Source: Castanea sativa
Taxonomy: Eukaryota; Streptophyta; Magnoliopsida; Fagales; Fagaceae
Direction of reading: 5' to 3'
DNA: 64,000 nt
Assembly (NCBI RefSeq): GCF_040712315.1
Contig: NC_134022.1
Location: 4,278,001-4,342,000, forward strand
Positions 12,254 through 23,535 of the stretch are shown piece after piece (the stretch's first letter is position 1; each line of letters starts with the position of its first letter). The position numbers were made by a program, and so were the translations under genes. Under the pieces are notes generated by a model that did no database searches, was not told where the DNA came from, and worked only from the letters and a program-made list of their open reading frames with translations.

Positions 12254-13343
12254 AGTTGATACCGTAGCGTACCGGCTGGTACATTTGGTATTTACCGTTT
12301 CGATGCTTAGACCAATACGAAAACGCAAATATTTCGTACTGGTTTATATACCGGTTGTACCGAGGCCGTTTCGGTCGTACCGGGGCTGTTTCAACCGTAC
12401 CGGGGTATATATCGGTTTTTGGCCGGAAAATGAAAAATGGCCAGAAAAAAAAAATCTTTAAAAAAATTAGCAGTAAAAAGGAACATCACATCACCGCTAT
12501 TTCTACTAATTCCGACAATAAATTTCATTTTGCCGATAATTCATAACCTTAGATCTCTTCCATTTCTTCACCATCTTCTTCTTCTTCGCTCAAAAACTTC
12601 TTCTCCGCTCAAAGCTTGGACCAATCCACCAGACGCTCTCTGCCTCTGGCTCTCTCTAGTCTTTACTTATTTTACTTTTTCATTTCGTAGCCAAAAGTTC
12701 CTTTCAATTTTGTTAAGTGTGCCCTTGAATGACAACACACTAATACTCCCACAAGCTCCTTTTAATTTTGTTAAGTGTGCACTTGAATGACAACACACTA
12801 ATACTCTCGTTGACAACACACACTAACACTACTGCTACACGACACGGTAGACTCAAATTTTGTATTGCCATCCAACTTTTTTTTTTTTTTTTGATGGGAT
12901 GTACTACCATCCAACTGTAAACAAATAAATGAAGCTTGTAATTCAAAATAAGTTTTGATAAGCACACACGGTAATCTAAAATTTTTTACAGCCACTCTTT
13001 TTTTCTTTTCTTTTTTCCTTTTTTCTTATTAGATAAACTCTACTACCATTTTTGTTAGACTTTAGATAAGTACAATCATATCTTCTTAACAAATAAAAAA
13101 AGAATAAGTATAGACTTACAAATTATATGGATTTTGACCAACCAACATGTAAAAAAATAAATAAATTTAAATGTAAATATTTTATATATTTATCTATATA
13201 TATACTTAGAGGAATTTCAATTTATGTAAGGATATATAAAATTAACGGTAAACCCAAAACGGTATACCGGTATTGATCGGTACTTGAAATATATCGTACC
13301 ACTGGCCAAACCGGTATAGCCTCCGATACGGTATTGACTTCCT
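12254..13343. mobile_element. Non-autonomous DNA element with CCGGTAC-rich ends
   Basis: Both ends are rich in CCGGTAC-type words and are inverted relative to each other: GTTGATACCGTAGCGTACCG at the left, and the reverse complement of a GGTATTGAC end (reading GTCAATACCGTATCGG) at the right. The interior is AT-rich and includes a tandem pair at about 12705-12810 (unit ~59 bp, containing TTGTTAAGTGTGC and GACAACACACTAATACTC). No transposase remains. A clear target duplication was not seen, so the superfamily is unassigned. Confidence 0.55.
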
Positions 13344-13689
13344 TGATTTTTACACTCCCAATACTAATGCTCTTAGATAGGGGTGTGTCCGCTTAACTTT
13401 GGATGCATATCCTAAACAAGTAAAACTCCAAAGATCATATTTGATTGAACAATTAGGTGTAAGAAATTTGTGAACAATTTAAGTTTCTTAGAGCTTTCGT
13501 ATTAGTTCATACAAAATGGTATAAGAACCAATTTTGCTGATCAACCCCAAAAGACACCCACATCAACTTTTGCATTTATTGTGCAAAATGCATTTTAGCA
13601 GTATTTGTGCAAATATATATAGCATTGTTGTTGTGAATTTTAATTTTTATTATTTCTTTGCATTTTTTTATGATGAAGAAAGAGAGTGG

Positions 13690-13975
13690 ATTGTGGTTTT
13701 GTTATTGTTACAATATTTTCACAACCGTTGAGTTATCATTTGCTTATAAATCAAAATAAAATAATAAAATATTATACCAAGACCTACCACAATTAAAATA
13801 AAGGTATTGTGAAAATGTGACATTTTGTTATTGTCACAATATTTTCATAATTGTTGAGGTGTAAGCTTTTTATAAGTCAAAATAAAATAAAATAATAAAT
13901 TATTAGAACGGGACCCCCCACAACTAAAAATAAAATTATTGTGAAAATATTATAACATTTTGTTATGTCTCTAAA
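13690..13975. repeat. Dimeric MITE-like tandem repeat
   Basis: Two neighbouring ~125-bp units share TTTGTTATTGTYACAATATT, CTTATAARTCAAAATAAAAT and an inverted end (ATTGTGAAAAT). The unit is flanked by complementary words (ACAATATTTTCA and TGAAAATATT), suggesting a palindromic miniature element. Non-coding. Confidence 0.55.
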
Positions 13976-14473
13976 TTTTTTTGATTTAATCAATTTTTGT
14001 AAGCCAAAGTCACTGTTTCATGTACAATTTTTTTAAGCTGGCCTTTTTGTTATTTATTTATTTATTTTATTAATTTTATGCGTCGACATAGTTTCGCTAA
14101 AAGTAACCACTTTCCACTTTTATGTTTAAGTTAGTCCACAATTTCCTTCCTAAAATTTAAAACCAAGCAATTTCTTCCTTTATATTTTGGAAACAAGTGA
14201 ATATCCCCTATTGCTTAGTTAGACTCTAACGGAATCTTATGATTCCTATTGTTCAATGTCTAAAATGCCCCTACTAAATTTTAACATCTAAAAAAATTTC
14301 TTCATGTATTTTAAGTTTTATGTGATAATCATGATTAGAAAGGTTGGGATGGTAATATAAGTTGTTCTATTTGTTACCTAGAGAATACTGATTTATTAGG
14401 TTTTAATCTTCTAAATTTATAACTTTATATAATTCGATGACACATAAGCCTTTTATTATCTTGTTCCTATTAT

Positions 14474-14528
<55 letters not shown>

Positions 14529-15024
14529 TTGCTTAAAATGGTGTTTATTAAAAACTAAATAAGCTAATCACCACAGCTAGACACATGAAATGTAGTTGAT
14601 AAAGAATGAAGTATAAATAAAAAAATTTTATTGTGGATGATTGTAAGTATTTGATGAAAAATTTCAAATTCACTGCGAAAATTCAAATATTGTGACAATG
14701 TCTTAACAAAACTCAATTGCTAATTGTTGGAAGATGATATTAATTATTATTCTTAGAAATTTTTAGTGAGCCTTTAACAAAAAGGTTCTAAGAAACTATC
14801 ATAGTAAAATAGATATTCTTATATTAAATAGCTATACTAAGTTTGTATGTAATCAAAATTTTTATCTAAATGATATTAGTATTGAATGATAAACATTTCT
14901 TAATATATGATTTTAGTTTTTTTCAAATATAAGCTCTATTTTAAATTTCTTAAGAGGTTGCATGTTCCATCCAAACTAGTGATATATACATATATATATA
15001 TATATATATGAATTTTACTGATAT
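13976..15024. other. AT-rich intergenic stretch with TA microsatellites
   Basis: No gene seen. It contains a long (TA)n run at 14476-14526 and a shorter one at 14988-15010. Confidence 0.7.
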
Positions 15025-15029
15025 TTTTT

Positions 15030-15887
15030 AGAAGCATACGTTACTGTATTGCATGTCTCTGACTCACGTTTGCGTTTGCCTTCTTTTTTTCTTTTACTTT
15101 TTTCCTTGATGCGCCTCTTGCACTGTTCACGGGACATGAACAATGCAAGTATGCAAAGCTACCGTGTTAAAAGAGTGAACAGTGTTACAGAAATTAATTT
15201 TTTATTATTTTCAATTTTCAGCAAAATAAGCAGTATTCAAACGCATACTAAAGGTCCGTTTGGATACAGCTGAAAATTGAAAATTGAAAACACTGTAACA
15301 AAATAATTTTTAAATGTGTGAATAGTACCGTGGAACCTATTTTTAATGAAAAAATTGCTAAAAAGTAAAGTGTGGGTCCCGTGAACAGTGCACGAGACTC
15401 ACTGATATGCACTATACACTGAAGAAAAGTCAACAATTGTAGCTTAAAAAAAAAAAACGTGGAAACACAGACGTGGGGAGCGCAAAACACGCTTCCCAAA
15501 CGGACACTAATAAGGGTCCGTTTGGATACAGTTGAAAACTGAAAACTGAAAGCTGAAAACACTGTAACAAAATAATTTTTAAATGTGTGAATAGTACTAT
15601 AGGGTCCATTTTTAATAAAAAAAAGTTGCTGAAAAGTGAAGTTTGTAGGTCCCGTAAACAGTATACGGGAGCCACTGGTGTGCGGAAAAGTCAAAAATCA
15701 CGCTTAAAAAAAAATATAAAAAAAAAAACAGAAAGGCATGAAACACCCGTGAACGCACTATTCATAAGCCTCTTGCACTGTTCATGGACAATGAACAGTG
15801 CAAGAAGCGCTGTCCCCAAAACAAAAAAAAAAATGAAACGCGTGAACAACAAAATGTGGACACGTTCAGCCTTATCCAAACGTTACC
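15030..15887. repeat. Cluster of three related MITEs upstream of the thaumatin-like gene
   Basis: Three copies of one family lie side by side: an inverted copy at about 15030-15246, then direct copies at 15253-15507 and 15514-15887. Copies 2 and 3 both start GGTCCGTTTGGATACAG and share AACACTGTAACAAAATAATT and ATGTGTGAATAGTAC. Ends such as CCAAACGGACAC and TATCCAAACGTTACC form terminal inverted repeats. Copies 2 and 3 are bordered by TAA, consistent with the 3-bp target duplication of PIF/Harbinger (Tourist-like) elements. They lie ~300 bp upstream of the thaumatin-like gene's TATA box. Confidence 0.7.
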
Positions 15888-16146
15888 TAAATCATTTTAC
15901 AAAAAATGTTATGAAAACGAAAATGCTTAACTTTGATAGAAAATTTGTAACTGTCAAAAATTATTTTCAAATTCTCTAAATGATCAATGACCGCACATTG
16001 ACGGATGAGCAACCTTGTACAGAATGTCATCAATAAATTTCTAAAACATCCAAAAACTTCAGATTCCCGATCTTCAATAATACAAAGTGAAAATCTCAAG
16101 TTGGTCCAGTGGGGCTGCTCTTTGTCACTGATCCATGAAAGTAGCC

Positions 16147-16201
16147 TTAGAGCAGTGCTAGTGCTCTAAGAGCACTGTTGCTAGTGCTCGTGCCTATATA
16201 A
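16147..16201 (+). promoter_or_regulatory. Core promoter of the thaumatin-like gene
   Basis: A canonical TATATAA box at 16195-16201 stands 71 bp before the start codon, which leaves room for a leader of about 40 nt. Just upstream there is a perfect inverted repeat (TTAGAGCA at 16147-16154 and TGCTCTAA at 16162-16169) and a 10-bp direct repeat GCTAGTGCTC (16157-16166 and 16180-16189). Whether these are binding sites or a transposon footprint cannot be told from sequence. Confidence 0.65.
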
Positions 16202-16271
16202 ACCCTCACCCATCTCCTAACACAGCACAAGCCCACTAAATCTTATTGGTGATCTCTTATTAATCCCCAAA

Positions 16272-16949
16272 ATGAGCCTCTCCAAACACCTACCCATTTT
16301 CATCTTCCTCTTAATAACTCTTTTAAGTGCCTTAGCCCATGCAGCCAGATTTGATATAAGCAACAATTGTCCCTTCACAGTCTGGGCAGCAGCCGTGCCC
16401 GGTGGTGGCAGGCGGCTCAACCCACGTGAGTCTTGGCCCCTTGACGTAAAAGCTGGCACAACAGGGGCTCGCATTTGGGCTCGAACTGGATGCAATTTCG
16501 ATGGTTCTGGGCGTGGCAAATGTCAAACCGGTGACTGTGGTGGACTTCTTCAATGCCAAGCCTATGGTGCACCTCCAAACACCCTTGCCGAATTTGCGCT
16601 AAACCAATTTCAAAACTTGGATTTCTTTGACATATCTCTTGTTGATGGGTTTGATGTTCCTATGGAATTTAGTCCCACCTCTGGTGGGTGCACCAAAGGA
16701 ATAAGATGCACAGCTGATATCAATGGACAGTGCCCAGCTCAATTGCAAGCTCCTGGTGGGTGTAACAATCCTTGTACTGTATTCAAGACCAATGAATATT
16801 GTTGCAATTTTGGAAGCTGTGGACCTACAAATTATTCCAGATTTTTTAAGGATCGGTGCCCGAGTGCTTACAGTTACCCTAAGGATGATCCAACAAGCAC
16901 ATTTACTTGCAATGGTGGGACTAACTATAAGGTGGTGTTCTGCCCTTGA
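16272..16949 (+). CDS. Secreted thaumatin-like protein (PR-5/osmotin family)
   Basis: This intronless gene encodes 225 residues, the usual size for a large thaumatin-like protein. Residues 1-24 form a signal peptide (hydrophobic [14 protein letters not shown], cleavage after AHA), leaving a ~201-residue mature domain that begins [16 protein letters not shown]. The thaumatin signature G-x-G-x-C-x-T-G-D-C is present ([10 protein letters not shown]), and I count 16 cysteines, the number that forms eight disulfides in this family. The chain stops right after the last cysteine (VVFCP), so there is no C-terminal vacuolar propeptide; an extracellular location is the likelier inference. Family members are pathogenesis- or stress-induced and some are antifungal or bind beta-glucans; this is family knowledge, not shown here. 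The first ATG follows a TATA box by 71 bp. No frame damage is seen, so this appears to be a working gene. Confidence 0.95.
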   Translation: MSLSKHLPIFIFLLITLLSALAHAARFDISNNCPFTVWAAAVPGGGRRLNPRESWPLDVKAGTTGARIWARTGCNFDGSGRGKCQTGDCGGLLQCQAYGAPPNTLAEFALNQFQNLDFFDISLVDGFDVPMEFSPTSGGCTKGIRCTADINGQCPAQLQAPGGCNNPCTVFKTNEYCCNFGSCGPTNYSRFFKDRCPSAYSYPKDDPTSTFTCNGGTNYKVVFCP

Positions 16950-17145
16950 AGCAGAACTTTGCTTTCGTATATGACGCATAAAACTAGTAGCAAGTATGCA
17001 AATAAGAGGTGTAAGCAAAGCTTTGAAGCTTTGTGAGCATGCGTAATTAGTGTTGCGCACGCAAACGCTATGAAACGTATTCACTTTGATGTACGATGTA
17101 TTAAAATATCTATGTAAGCTTGTGCCAAAAAACAATAATAATAAA
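16950..17145 (+). terminator. 3' untranslated region / polyadenylation region of the thaumatin-like gene
   Basis: AT-rich 3' sequence follows the TGA. AATAATAATAAAAG at about 17131-17144 is a plausible plant polyadenylation signal. The cleavage site is not determinable. Confidence 0.4.
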
Positions 17146-17524
17146 AGATCTCTATGAAAGATGGAAGAACTTAACGTTCATAAGTCATAACCTCCTTAAT
17201 GTCTGTTTTTATTAACTTTTTTTTTTTTGGTGAATTATAATTTGGTTTTTCAAACAATGCTTAGTTTTGATTTTCAACTATGGTTAGCAACTCTTTACGT
17301 CGGTGCTTCTGTACATGTTTGACTAATTCACTCATTGGCTGATATATCAAGTATTGGCCTATAGGGGAAGTAATCAAAGTGCGTCCATATAAGGTTGAAT
17401 GAACAAACTATTGACACTAAAAGGTTGTTGAAAATTGAGCGCCTTATATATCTAATGTTGAGATGAATCGGTAAAGGTGTTATATGACAATTAGGTATAT
17501 ACTCAAAGATAAAAATACTATATC

Positions 17525-17542
17525 TATCTTAGCAAGAAGAAA
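17525..17542. repeat. Target-site duplication of RTE LINE (left)
   Basis: TATCTTAGCAAGAAGAAA is repeated exactly at 18622-18639, bracketing the LINE fragment between them. Confidence 0.85.
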
Positions 17543-18621
17543 GCATTAAGTTAATATTCTTTTAGGACTAGTGATTCATAAGCTCACTAATTTAATTTGA
17601 GGGGAAATCGTATCCTTCTATGCTTAGCTTTTTATAGGTGATACGATTTTAGTTGATGAAGTGGGGTTAATGCCAAGTTAGAAATTTGGCAAGACATTCT
17701 AGAATCTAAAAGATTTTGATTAGGTATGATTAAAGCAGAGTACATGAAATGTAAGTTTAAATAAGAATACAGATTAAGTGGAGAAGTGTATTAAGGGTAT
17801 TGTATGATTGTAGAATACCTATTAAGTTAAAATGAAAATTTTATAGGATTACTATAGGACCAACTATGCTCTATTGTATCAAATGCTGGGTTGTTAAGAA
17901 GCAGCATATTCATGAGATGAGTATAATTGAAATGAGAATATGAATATGGATAGATAGAGATAGAGATAGATGGAAATGTATGATTTGAAATGAGGAAATT
18001 CACTTAAATATAGGGGTTGCTCCTATTGACAAAAATACGAGAAAGTCACTTAAGATGTTTTGATCATGTTTAGATGATACCAATTAATGTACAAGTAAGA
18101 AAGAGTGAGTTAGATCCAAGTTGAAGGAATTTTTTTTTTTTTAAAAAGTAAATTTTTAGAGGATATCAATATTAGTAAAGGAAGACCCAAATTAATATTA
18201 GTAAAAAAAAATGAATTATGAATTAAGAAAGTAATAGAAAATATAACTTCAGATAAGATTCGAAACGAGGAAATCCACTTAAATATAGGGGTAGCTCTTA
18301 TTGATGAAAGGACAAGAGTCTCTTGAGATATATAGTTTAATAATGTTTAGAGGATATCAATTAATACACCGGTAATAAAAAGTGAGTTAGATCCGAGTTG
18401 AGGGAAGTAAAAAAAGAAAAGAAAGACCCAAATTAACATTAGTAGAAATTTTAAAAAAAAAATTATGAATTAAGAAAGTAACAAATTAAGAATATGACTT
18501 TAGATAGAATCATAGAATAGAATTGATGAAAAAAGTACATATAGCCAACGTTAATTGATTTGTCAAGAATTCATAGCTAACCCCAAAAATTTGAAATTAA
18601 GGCTTGTTGTTATTGTTGTTA
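17543..18621 (+). mobile_element. 5'-truncated RTE-clade LINE
   Basis: The plus strand holds scrambled pieces of the C-terminal end of a plant RTE-type reverse transcriptase. These are AEYMKCKF near 17735, then KFYRITIGPTMLYCIKCWVV and KKQHIHEMSIIEMRI near 17835-17940, then GRPKL-type text near 18185. The final part (about 17970-18245) is present twice, the second copy at about 18255-18560, so an internal duplication or two nested tails occurred. The element ends in TTGTTGTTATTGTTGTTA, the short TTG-type tail usual for RTE elements, immediately before the right-hand target duplication. It has many stops and is inactive. Confidence 0.8.
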
Positions 18622-18639
18622 TATCTTAGCAAGAAGAAA
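18622..18639. repeat. Target-site duplication of RTE LINE (right)
   Basis: Exact copy of the 18-bp sequence at 17525-17542. Confidence 0.85.
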
Positions 18640-18889
18640 AAAGAAGATTAATAAGATGATTAGTAATTTGTTTCCATATACAATATATTTTCTCATTGAT
18701 TATATAGAATTAAATTATATTAACTTAATTATCAAATAATATGTAGAAATCAATACATATGGTACCCCAAAAAATATCCAATTACTAGAAATCCTGTCTA
18801 GAAAAGTCATTCTTATTTATTCCGTGTGGTTGATCAACAGTCCATTGCCATGATGTTTCGTGAATTGCTGTATATGGAAAAACACTTGT

Positions 18890-19414
18890 GGCCCTTGTGT
18901 GGAAGAGGATCCACAAGTTGATAACTCTCTTATGGACTTTGAAAGATATCTTAGTTAGAAAAAAAGGGGTGAGAGTATTAAATTAAAGTTGGACCATTTT
19001 GATATTTTGGTATAGTGGAAATTTAATGGCCCTAAATATCCTACTTTGCAACATATTGCAAGGGACATCCTTGCCATTTCAATGTCAATTGTTGCCTCGG
19101 AGTCATCATTTAGCACAAGTGGTCGATTGTTAAATCCACGTTGCAGTAAACTTTATCAAAAGACTATGGAGGCATTAACTCAAAATTGGTTGCTGAAATT
19201 AATGGTAATTAAATTTACTAGTTTAATTATGCAATGAGTTATGTTGCTGCATTCTTTATTATAATTTTCAATTGTTTGATTAAATTTATTTTACATTTTT
19301 TTAGGCTCTTCATCTACTGTAGATGGAACTGAAAATGCATTCCAAAACATTTTGGATGATTATGAAGAAGAAAGTAGTGTCACAATGATGGAAGAGAGTG
19401 GAGATTATTTTTGA
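18890..19414 (+). pseudogene. hAT-family transposase C-terminal relic
   Basis: The plus strand reads KLDHFDILV-stop-WKFNGP then YPTLQHIARDILAISMSIVA and SESSFSTSGRLLNPRCSKL. This is the dimerisation domain at the C-terminus of hAT transposases (normally LVWWK; here a Trp codon is TAG). A GT-AG interval at 19205-19304 may be an intron; the frame then ends with an acidic tail (DDYEEESS) and TGA at 19412-19414. The N-terminal BED finger and catalytic core are absent. It starts 250 bp after the RTE element. Confidence 0.8.
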
Positions 19415-19754
19415 AGAAATAGGCAATTTTTATTTTGTTATGTATTAGAAGTTTGGATTATTTTGTTGTGTCATACTATGAGATTTTTTTTTTTTGGTGG
19501 TATTATCCTATTAAACATTTAGATAATATTATTAAATTTTTACTAAAAATTAGTTTGATTTGATGAGATAAATTTATTTGTAATTTCAAGTATATTTTAC
19601 GTGGTAAGGTAGGGCTTCATGGGGCCCTAAAGGACATGGGTGGGGCAAGAAATTTTTTCCTATTGTGCAAGGTGGGACGGGGATAAGACAAGACAAAACC
19701 ATGCATGGTGGGGGCAAAGACCCCATCCTTCAGGCCCACGCCATCCCATTGCCA

Positions 19755-20926
19755 TCCTTATCAGTTACACATGGTGTAACTTCATAAGAGTTATACATTT
19801 ATTTGGACCATTGATTATTATTAGATTTAAGGGTGAAAGACACTCATAGTAATGCCATTAATATTATCTAAAAATTAAGGATCTAGACATTAACTCTTCT
19901 TATTAAAGGAAAAAAAAAAAAAAACAGCATTAAATCCCATTTTCCTCCACATCATCATCTTCTTCTTCTCATCCTCTCTCACATCTTTTTTCTTGCAGTA
20001 TGTACTTTCAGGTCACCACCATTGATTTCTTAATAATATTGTCTTGAGGTACTGGAAAATTTTAGAAATAGTCAAAATCGCTTTAGAGAAAAATTGTCAA
20101 GGATGAGTATTTCTAAGGATAAAAAGAACTCATGGCCAAAGTCAATTTACAAACGTAGTGCTCTAACAACAGGATACTGTCTCTTAGCCATATCATCATC
20201 TCCCACACTATGGTCCTTGAATGATCTTAAAAAAGGTGGACTCTCTTGCATCAATATATGCAAAGCATCATGGTTTATGGTAAAATAGGCTAGTAATTTC
20301 GTGGCGTTATTTGTCTTTGTATAATCAACAAACACTCCAAGGACCACCACCTTGGAGTTGAACCTTAATGTCCTCCATGATATGGCCCCATAGTCTCTAA
20401 GGCTTGCCACCAATATAACCTCTACAATGAAAGTCACGACAAACCTAAGTAGCTAAATGTACAGTCAACATTTCTCCCAAAAAAGAGAAGGAAAGAGAAG
20501 GATATATGTGTGTGTGTGTGTGTAGAGTCAACATTTGTCTTACTTCCTTACTTTGCACGAGAACCAGAAGATCATGTGAGAGAGGAAGAAGATGACGGCG
20601 TGGAGAGGGAGAGTTAATGCCTTCTTCTTCTTCTTTTTTTGTCCGTTTGATAAGAAGAGTTACGATTGCCTAATTCACTAATTTCTAGAAAATAATAATA
20701 ACATCACCGTGACTGTTTTTTCACCCTTAAATCTAATAGTAATCAATGGTCTAAAAAATGTGTAACTCTAAAGAGTTACATCTTTTCTAAACCATTAGAT
20801 TTAAGTAGATCTAATAGTTAAAAAAAGACACTTATTATTGCTGATATTCTAATTATAATCTTATTAATTATTCCTTATTTATGAAATTCCCTTACCCATC
20901 TCTAAGCCAAAAAAAAAAAGTATACG

Positions 20927-20960
<34 letters not shown>

Positions 20961-21899
20961 CAATACGTTTCCATTACCAGGACATTATCAGGTCTTCTTT
21001 TGTCCAAAACAGGACGAATCTAAAATCTTGCAAGAAGAGAACCAATGAAGACTATAATAGAACATGTCACTACGGCCCAAAACATGAGAACGTTCAAATA
21101 AGATTCTAACAAAGACAATTCTTGCTATCGTCAAAAAGGCATCTACACCTTCAAAAGCACAATGACTTCTCTCCCCCCACAAAGTTCACAAAAAGCATAA
21201 CGAAGCTCAATTCTAAACAAATAAAGAATATTTACCATATCAATTCCAACATCTCAAAATTTGCTTAACAACGCTATTTGACATTACATTACCCATTGAA
21301 CCCAAAAGCATAATAGATAAAAATTTTACAAATAATTAATTTTAACCATGACTTCTGATTTACGGTACAATCCTTTGTTAATAAATTGAGCAAATAATTT
21401 CATAGCACATAGCCACTGCATATTCTCTATACAATTAATTAATGATTTTTGTAAAAAAAACCACATGAACAGAGGTTAAACATAGGATAATATGCACTTG
21501 TCAGGACAAACAAATATAAAGAATGAAATGTGTATGAGTTGAGTTCTCCAGACTTCTAGAATAAGTCACTGATTTCTTGGCTTTTTTTTCTTTCTTTCTT
21601 TCTTTTTTTTTTTTTTTTTAGCTGCCAGCGACTTGGCTGTGTAGGTGGAACCTTATGGCAATGGAGGTGGAAGAGCGATGGAGGAGAGAGAAACTTGCGG
21701 TGGAAAGAGAAAGAGAGAGAGAGAGAGAAGTGTATACTTTTTTTGGGGTTTAGAAATAAGTATAGAATGTCATAAATAATGGATAATAAATGAGATCATA
21801 ATCATAATAAGCATTAATGAGTGTCTTTTTTTTTATCGTTAGATCTACTTAAATCCAATAGTTTAAAAAATGTGTAACTCCAAGTGTAACTTGAACTCG

Positions 21900-21903
<4 letters not shown>
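19755..21903. repeat. Nested MITE cluster sharing GTGTAACTT ends
   Basis: Several blocks share GTTACACATGGTGTAACTTC-like ends and inner words ATTAGATTTAAG and GACACTCAT, in both orientations: about 19760-19850 (forward), 20707-20850 (both orientations) and 21815-21900 (reverse). They look like nested or rearranged copies of one family, related to the elements at 21940-22335, 23135-23535 and 33999-34347. An unrecognised minus-strand frame of 96 codons (20147-20437, containing SKVVVLGVFVDYTKTNN) lies inside and may be a captured host fragment. Microsatellites occur at about 20508-20523 (GT) and 20926-20953 (CT). Confidence 0.55.
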
Positions 21904-21939
<36 letters not shown>

Positions 21940-22335
21940 GGTTGAGTTCAAGTTACACCTGACGTAACTCTAATTAATATTACACCACACAATATTTTTT
22001 AATTGGATGCAGATTTTGACAAATCTATCGTTAGATTACATTATCTTCATATATTCTCCATGCTTGCAAAATTTCAAGGTGATCAAAGATTAATAGTCAT
22101 GTCATCAAACAATTTTATAAATTCAAGTTTTTGTAATTTATAATAATGCATAAAAGATGAGGTGATGGATCAAATGATAAATAACATCCAATTAACATGA
22201 AAATTAGCATGATTGTTAAGAACATATAGAACATGTAATTCAACGGTGGGATTTTCAAAATATGAATTCTATAACAAGTTATTGTGTGGTATAACATTGC
22301 TTGGAGTTATATCAGGTGTAACTTGAACCCAACCC
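21940..22335. mobile_element. MITE of the GGGTTCAAGTTACACC family
   Basis: A ~396-bp element with terminal inverted repeats: GTTGAGTTCAAGTTACACCT at the left, and the reverse complement of GGTGTAACTTGAACCCAACC at the right. It is bordered by (TA)n runs, so TA may be the insertion target. Non-coding. Close relatives lie at 23135-23535 and in ETR1 intron 1. Confidence 0.75.
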
Positions 22336-22568
22336 TATATATATAGTACGAATTTAGTAAGGATGAGGTGTAAAATTCATGTTTTACATATTTAATAATA
22401 GATTGTCATATCAACTTTTTACTTAATGAGAAATACACCGTACCACACCTAATAACATCTCAATTAACTCTCACTTTCACCAACATCTTCAATTTTAGAA
22501 CAAACTTAAACCCAAATCTCATTGTTTCCTAAAAAAAAGAACTGAAATCTCATTGTTTCAGCAACATC

Positions 22569-22980
22569 GTGACAGAGAAACAAGAAACATATCAAAATCT
22601 GTCACCATCCTTAAACTGTTTCAAGGCTGCAACAATCCCCAAAGGCTTCAAAAAATCCTTGCACAGGTCATCACCAATGGTCTTCAATACCACCCCTCCA
22701 TTTCCACCAAAATCGTCCACTCTTGTGCTGTCTTGGTTTCTAGCTCCTTGTCCTACGCATAGCTTCTCTTCCATCACATTGATAATCCTCAAAACTCAAG
22801 CTTGGAATTCCATTATTAGAGGCTTTATTACTATGACATGCTTTCTTCTTTGGTTTCTCGCCCTGACACTTTTACTTTCTCTTTTGTGCTCAAGGTCTGC
22901 GAGAGAGTTAAGGCTGAGCGAAAGTGTAGAGGAGGGAGATGAGATTGTAGGGGATTTTTTCACATCTGGTTAGAAACATG
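22569..22980 (+). pseudogene. Pentatricopeptide-repeat (PPR) protein gene fragment
   Basis: Two overlapping frames together give PPR-like text: NPQRLQKILAQVITNGLQYH, ISTKIVHSCAVL, then LLFHHIDNPQN, AWNSIIRGF and TFSFVLKVCERVKAERKC. The order resembles the N-terminal part of a plant-specific PLS-type organellar RNA-binding PPR protein. At least two frameshifts and a TGA break it, and only ~130 codons remain, so it is a pseudogene fragment. It sits between two MITEs, which may have carried or bounded it. Confidence 0.75.
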
Positions 22981-23134
22981 AAATAAGGTATTTTTTGAGA
23001 TGTTATTAGGTGTATTAGGATGTATTGATTTTACAATCAGTTTTAAGTAAAACGCTGATGTGGCGTGTCTTTATTGGCTAGTATAAACTGAAGAGTTTAC
23101 ACTAGGTCTTCATTATTATTATTATTATAATATA

Positions 23135-23535
23135 GATGGGTTCAAGTTACACCTGGTGTAACTTGACAAGAGTTACACTATTTGTAGATCGTAGATTTAT
23201 AATTGATCTAATGGTTAAAAAAATAGCATTCAATGCTAATTGACTTACACCGCATTCACTTAATTAATAGCAATTTTGTTTCTTTCTCCTTATTTATTAT
23301 TTAAAACCTTTTACGTATATTCCTTTTTTTTCCAATGACTTTTTTTTTTATATACAAGTAGAATTTCTACTCTAACAACCTAATCTAAGTGTATATGTGT
23401 GTAAAGCTCCCTCTTGGAGACTTGAACCCTGACCCTTGCCCCCCGCACCCCACAAGCACTTATACCTGTGAAATGACAATGACTTTACAAATATATTTGC
23501 AATACTTTTTTTTTTTTGGTAACTTGAACCCATCT
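23135..23535. mobile_element. MITE of the GGGTTCAAGTTACACC family
   Basis: It begins GATGGGTTCAAGTTACACCT and ends GGTAACTTGAACCCATC, an inverted-repeat pair, over ~400 bp. Non-coding, internally AT-rich. Confidence 0.7.

Noticed and set aside
20147..20437. Minus-strand 96-codon frame as a possible gene
   Set aside because: Unrecognised, without a promoter or full-length domain, and lies in a MITE cluster; noted only as a possible captured fragment.
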